Shown: in pieces, positions 15,635-18,822 of the stretch
Position numbering within the stretch: the first letter of the stretch is position 1
Layout of the letters: each line of letters begins with the position of its first letter
Assembly: GCA_002305955.1 (NCBI GenBank)
Contig: DBRH01000083.1
Location: 47,814-66,635, forward strand
DNA length: 18,822 nt
Direction of reading: 5' to 3'
From: Kosmotogaceae bacterium UBA1373
GTDB lineage: Bacteria > Thermotogota > Thermotogae > Petrotogales > Kosmotogaceae
Notes under the pieces: model-generated
What the model saw: only the letters and a program-made list of their open reading frames with translations
Databases searched by the model: none
What the model was told of the DNA's origin: nothing
Position numbers and translations under genes: made by a program

Positions 15635-16140
15635 TATCTCTCCAGCTGGATAGAGAATTGAAGAACGACTTCTCAACTGCCAGGTTCTGCAAGTGGGGAT
15701 ATCCACAGGTAATTCGGTCGGAGCTGATATCTGGAGCGAAACCCTTCCCGACTCTTTTCTGGCTGACCTGTCCCCTGTTGAGAAGGTTGGTCTCGACTAT
15801 GGAAAGCGGAGGATTGATTCAAGAATTCGAATACAGGATCGAGAGAGAGAGCGTCTACCGCGAAAGGTATCTGAAAGCCCACGAAGAAACAGCTCTCATG
15901 AAAAGAGAGAGCCTGGAGGGATTGGAGCTTTCTGAGTGGCAGAAAGAGAAGTTGTTCGGGAGTGGAATAGGCGGTATAGCCAATCTGCTCAAGGTCAAGT
16001 GTCTCCACCTGCAACTGGCCAATTATCTTGGCGGGGTTTCAAACCCCGTTGGAAGAGATGTCTGGGAATCTTTGGGCGAAAAGGAATGTAGTGGTGAAAG
16101 AGTCATCTGTCTGGAGTTGTTGAGGAGAAATGAACGATAG
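15604..16140 (+). CDS. DUF501 family protein, function unknown
   Basis: 178 residues, matching the DUF501 pattern: RFCKWGYPQVI at 27-37 near the start, FPTLFWLTCPLL at 48-59, His93, then GIGGIANLLKVKCLH at 121-135 and NPVG at 147-150. The conserved Cys29, Cys56, Cys133 and His135 could bind a metal; that is inference. No experimental function of the family is known to me. The start is a TTG at 15604, inside prmA; it is the only standard start codon upstream of the conserved core, with AGAGGAAG about ten bases before it. The stop lies eleven bases inside uvrC. Expression is therefore probably coupled to both neighbours. Confidence 0.82.
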   Translation: MESASPEREIVSLQLDRELKNDFSTARFCKWGYPQVIRSELISGAKPFPTLFWLTCPLLRRLVSTMESGGLIQEFEYRIERESVYRERYLKAHEETALMKRESLEGLELSEWQKEKLFGSGIGGIANLLKVKCLHLQLANYLGGVSNPVGRDVWESLGEKECSGERVICLELLRRNER

Positions 16141-17857
16141 CTTGCTCGAAAGAGTGTCGCAGCTGCCCGAAGAACCGGGCGTTTATATATTCAAAAGCGA
16201 CAAAGACGAAACGATATACGTCGGAAAGGCCAAGAAACTCCGTCGCCGTGTCCAGTCGTACTTCAGAGAATCCACCTGGTCGAAAAACGAAAAAGTCAGG
16301 AATATAGCCGTCGAAGCCTCCGATCTCCAGTTCATTCTCGTAACTTCGGAAAGAGAAGCGCTCTTACTGGAAGCGAATATCATTTTCAAAGAGAAGCCCA
16401 AGTTCAACGTACTGCTGAAAGATTCGAAGGTCTATCCTTACATCTACCTGTCCGACGACGGGTATCCCTACCTGGAAATAACGAGGATCAAAACTAGGCC
16501 TGGCACCTACTTCGGACCCTATACCAGCACCGGGCTGGTCAGGCGTATCCTGGAATTGCTTCAGCGAATTTTCGGCATCAGGGGCTGCACGTTTGATCTT
16601 TCGAAGGTCAAAAAGCCCTGCTTTCTGTACCATTTGAAGATGTGTTCAGCTCCTTGCGCGGGGAAGATAACACCGGAAGAGTACGCTAACCGGCTGGAAT
16701 CTCTCAAAGAATTCCTGGAAGGAGACACTATGAAGGTTCGTCATGCTCTGCTTGAGAGAATGAACATCCTGTCCCAAACTCTCCAGTTTGAGCGCGCAGC
16801 AGAGATAAGGGATATATTGAGTTCGATGGACCAGCTTTATGCCTTTCAGGGCGTGGAGGCCTCTTACGATCTAAAAGCCGATGTACTGGTCGTTTCATCA
16901 GGACTGGCGACGCTTCTGCAGGTTCGCGGTGGGATGTTACTTGGAAAGCTCGTTTTCGATTTTCCAGACGGCACTCCGGTAGATTTCATATCGCAATTCT
17001 ACTACGCGAAAGGTAATAGACTTCCGAAAAGTCTCATAGTTTATGGGTTGAACAAGTCCGACCTTAAGCCGTTCAAGAAGGACTTCTCGTACATCGGAGA
17101 ACCCAGGGACGACCAGGAGACCAGGTTGCTCCAGATAGCCTATCAAAACATCGATGAAGAATTGAAAATACGCCTGAACGCATCGCATTCGCTGAAGCAG
17201 GCGCAGCAGATTCTGGGTCTGGGCAAATTCCCCTCCCGTATCGAAGGCATGGATATCTCGCACACTCAGGGGCTATATACGGTGGCATCGGTCGTCGTTT
17301 TTGACAACGGCAAACCGAACAAAACCGAGTACAGAAGGTACAGGATAAGCGGGATCACCGAACCGAACGACTTCGAATCGCTTGCAACGGTAGTTAAGCG
17401 ACGGTATTCGAAACATCCTCTGCCCGACCTCCTGCTGATTGACGGCGGCGAACCTCAGGTGAGGGCCGTCGAAAAGGCCTTTTCGGAGATCGGAATAGAC
17501 GGGTACGAAATCGTCGGGCTCGCCAAAGAGCTCAATGAACTGGTCTTCCCCGACAAAAGAGGGAGAATACTGCTTCCGCAGGACCATCCGGTGCTCAGAA
17601 TGATCATCTCGATAGACGATGAAGCTCACAGGTTCGCCGTGAATTATCACAGGGTATTGAGAGAGAAGAGGTACCGAAGTTCCAAGCTCGACGATATAAA
17701 GGGAATAGGTCCAAAACGCAAAAAGGCTCTGCTCAAAGCGTTCGGAGGTATCCCGGGAATAATGGAGGCCTCGGAAGAAGATCTTTACGCGATTCTAAAG
17801 AACAGAAAAGCGGTAGAAGAAGTTCGGAACTGGATAGAAAGAAAAGGTGGAGACTAG
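16130..17857 (+). CDS. uvrC: Excinuclease ABC subunit C (UvrC)
   Basis: 575 residues, slightly shorter than E. coli UvrC. It makes both incisions around bulky DNA lesions together with UvrB. The GIY-YIG domain spans about 12-95 (Tyr19, Tyr30, Arg40 and Glu81 of the 3' incision site). Four cysteines follow (C153, C164, C172, C176), the set reported to hold an iron-sulfur cluster in UvrC. A UVR UvrB-binding segment lies at about 200-235. The RNase H-like domain carries Asp375, Asp438 and His500 for 5' incision, and a helix-hairpin-helix end spans 518-575. The ATG at 16130 lies only two bases after GAGGAG, inside the DUF501 gene, so efficient initiation may rely on coupling. The stop codon sits in the loop of the hairpin that ends hup on the other strand. 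Confidence 0.96.
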   Translation: MNDSLLERVSQLPEEPGVYIFKSDKDETIYVGKAKKLRRRVQSYFRESTWSKNEKVRNIAVEASDLQFILVTSEREALLLEANIIFKEKPKFNVLLKDSKVYPYIYLSDDGYPYLEITRIKTRPGTYFGPYTSTGLVRRILELLQRIFGIRGCTFDLSKVKKPCFLYHLKMCSAPCAGKITPEEYANRLESLKEFLEGDTMKVRHALLERMNILSQTLQFERAAEIRDILSSMDQLYAFQGVEASYDLKADVLVVSSGLATLLQVRGGMLLGKLVFDFPDGTPVDFISQFYYAKGNRLPKSLIVYGLNKSDLKPFKKDFSYIGEPRDDQETRLLQIAYQNIDEELKIRLNASHSLKQAQQILGLGKFPSRIEGMDISHTQGLYTVASVVVFDNGKPNKTEYRRYRISGITEPNDFESLATVVKRRYSKHPLPDLLLIDGGEPQVRAVEKAFSEIGIDGYEIVGLAKELNELVFPDKRGRILLPQDHPVLRMIISIDDEAHRFAVNYHRVLREKRYRSSKLDDIKGIGPKRKKALLKAFGGIPGIMEASEEDLYAILKNRKAVEEVRNWIERKGGD

Positions 17858-17866
17858 CTCCACCTT
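17836..17866 (-). terminator. Terminator of hup, overlapping the 3' end of uvrC
   Basis: A perfect 9-bp stem, AAGGTGGAG at 17844-17852 with CTCCACCTT at 17858-17866, encloses the 5-base loop ACTAG. Read on the minus strand it starts seven bases after the HU stop and is followed by TTTTCTTTCTAT, a good T-rich tail. On the plus strand the same hairpin contains the uvrC stop in its loop, but only a mixed sequence follows before CTTTTT at about 17880. Termination of uvrC by it would therefore be weaker. Confidence 0.75.
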
Positions 17867-17872
17867 CTATGA

Positions 17873-18145
17873 CTATTGCACTTTTTCCTTGAGTTCTTTC
17901 CCGGCTCTGAACTTTGGAACCTTTGCACCGGGGATCTTTATTGCCTTTTTTGTTCTCGGGTTGACTCCCTTTCGCGGCTTTCTCTCCACCACTTCGAAGG
18001 TGCCAAAACCGACTAACTTGACCTCTTCTCCCTCAGCGAGCTTATCGCCGACGATATCGACGAAGGTATCGATCAGATCGCTTGAAACCTTCTTCGTATA
18101 ACCGGTCCTCGTGGAAAGCTCGTTGATAAGTTCCTTCTTATTCAC
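17873..18145 (-). CDS. hup: HU family DNA-binding protein
   Basis: 90 residues, the standard HU length. It is a small dimeric nucleoid protein that bends DNA. The signature from GFGTFEVVERKPRKG (46-60) through NPRTKK (62-67) includes the tip Pro63, which inserts into DNA in HU/IHF proteins. Val61 replaces the common Arg before NP. The start is a GTG at 18145 preceded by GGGGGTG at five bases; no alternative ATG gives a full N-terminus. It has its own promoter at 18183-18212 and its own terminator, so it is probably monocistronic and convergent with uvrC. Confidence 0.96.
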   Translation of the reverse strand: MNKKELINELSTRTGYTKKVSSDLIDTFVDIVGDKLAEGEEVKLVGFGTFEVVERKPRKGVNPRTKKAIKIPGAKVPKFRAGKELKEKVQ

Positions 18146-18182
18146 GTAAACACCCCCTGGCTAGAATTCAGATGTCATCCAT

Positions 18183-18212
18183 ATTCTAACATCTTATGGA
18201 GAAGTATTGCAA
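18183..18212 (-). promoter_or_regulatory. Promoter of hup
   Basis: On the minus strand TTGCAA (18212-18207) and TAGAAT (18188-18183) are 18 bases apart. A TG one base before the -10 makes it an extended -10. Transcription would start near 18176, leaving a leader of about 30 bases with the HU ribosome site. It lies in the 126-base gap after trpB2. Confidence 0.65.
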
Positions 18213-18271
18213 GGGCTGTGTTGCGCAAATCCTCTAAATAAAATACATTCAGAAAACCCGCTCTTTTCCGT

Positions 18272-18822
18272 TCAACCTTTGACCCCTTCAAGCTCGAGAA
18301 TTTTCTCGTTGCTTTCGATAATGCTCGTATAAGATGAGAGGTCCAGCAGTCCATTACCGCTCAGAGTGAAGACGATGACTTCTTCCTCTCTTCTCTCTCT
18401 GGCGCTTATGGCTCTTCTGATCGCTCCGGCTATGGCGTGAGATGATTCCGGAGCCGGAATGATGCCCTCGGTTGTCGCGAAGAGTATCCCGGCCTTGAAG
18501 GTCTCTTCCTGGGGGAAGTTTTCCGGTGTGACTATCTTCTCTTTGACCAGTCTGGAGATTATAGGGGCCGCCCCGTGATACCTCAGTCCGCCAGCGTGGA
18601 TGGTCGGCGGCACGAATTCCCTGCCCAGTGTGTACATCTTCACCATAGGCGTCAAGCCTGCGCTGTCACCGAAATCGTACCGGAACTCGCCCTTTGAAAG
18701 AGACGGACAGGACTCCGGTTCGCAGGCGATGAATTCGATTTTCTCTCCCTCGAGCTTTCTTTTGACAAACGGAAGGACCGTACCCCCGAAGTTCGAGCCA
18801 CCACCGTGACAGCCAAGTATAA
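18272..18822 (-). CDS. trpB: Tryptophan synthase beta chain, TrpB2 type, C-terminal part (runs off right edge)
   Basis: 182 C-terminal residues are in the window; the start lies beyond the right edge. The fragment opens with ILGCHGGGSNF, whose GGGSNF is the PLP phosphate-binding loop. It continues with EPESCPSL, YDFGDSAGLTPMVKMYTLG, HAGGLRYHG and EGIIPAPESSHA, a combination typical of the TrpB2 branch rather than TrpB1. The enzyme joins indole and serine into tryptophan, and TrpB2 proteins can act without a tight TrpA partner. The residue after GC is His here, where I would expect Val. No other trp gene is visible. The stop is at 18272-18274; no convincing terminator follows before the hup promoter. 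Confidence 0.93.
   Translation of the reverse strand, partial: ILGCHGGGSNFGGTVLPFVKRKLEGEKIEFIACEPESCPSLSKGEFRYDFGDSAGLTPMVKMYTLGREFVPPTIHAGGLRYHGAAPIISRLVKEKIVTPENFPQEETFKAGILFATTEGIIPAPESSHAIAGAIRRAISARERREEEVIVFTLSGNGLLDLSSYTSIIESNEKILELEGVKG

Noticed and set aside
18225..18262. Possible terminator after trpB2 (GAAAA/TTTTC stem followed by T-rich sequence)
   Set aside because: The stem is only five A-T-rich pairs with a 7-base loop, too weak to call.
1..18822. CRISPR arrays, tRNAs, insertion sequences, long direct repeats
   Set aside because: None was found by eye; gaps between genes never exceed about 180 bases, and each is accounted for by terminators or promoters.

Overview
The window reads as a stretch of bacterial core genome, about 97 percent coding. 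Gene content and protein style point to Thermotogota, possibly the Kosmotoga/Mesotoga branch. The pointers are an Rnf (NAD:ferredoxin) cluster close to a glgC/glgD pair, a TrpB2-type tryptophan synthase beta chain, the holB-ricT pair, and roughly balanced GC. The placement is inference from memory and was not searched. I see no tRNA, rRNA, CRISPR array, insertion sequence or phage gene.

Layout. (1) Bases 1-3328, minus strand: four Rnf genes in the order rnfC-rnfD-rnfG-rnfE, with rnfE cut by the left edge; rnfA and rnfB would be expected beyond it. The 180-base gap upstream (3329-3508) holds a strong terminator for the preceding gene, a second hairpin followed by a T-run, and a weak promoter candidate. 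(2) Bases 3509-10211, minus strand: a probable operon ndk, rlmI-like methyltransferase, zinc-dependent phospholipase-C-like protein, glgD, glgC, a small pilin-like membrane protein, and a secreted 5'-nucleotidase. It joins nucleotide metabolism, ribosome modification and ADP-glucose/glycogen synthesis. (3) Bases 10212-10259: a 48-base divergent promoter region. Its plus-strand extended -10 lies so close to the ATG of the DNA polymerase III delta' gene that the transcript should be leaderless. (4) Bases 10260-17857, plus strand: seven tightly packed genes (delta' subunit, ricT-like PSP1 protein, transketolase, rnc, prmA, a DUF501 protein, uvrC). Five of the six junctions overlap. This is mostly an information-processing operon with a carbon-metabolism enzyme inside it. 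(5) Bases 17873-18822, minus strand: an HU gene with its own promoter, convergent with uvrC and sharing a hairpin with its 3' end, and the 3' part of trpB2.

The genes cover energy conservation (Rnf), glycogen precursor supply (GlgC/GlgD), pentose phosphate carbon shuffling (transketolase), nucleotide balance (NDK, 5'-nucleotidase), replication and repair (delta', UvrC, HU), and RNA or ribosome maturation (RNase III, RicT-like, PrmA, RlmI-like). I found no convincing new multi-gene system. The points most worth a second look are the leaderless promoter, a transketolase with an altered thiamine-diphosphate motif, a GlgD that has lost active-site residues, an unrecognised pilin-like small protein overlapping glgC, and the translationally coupled DUF501 gene.
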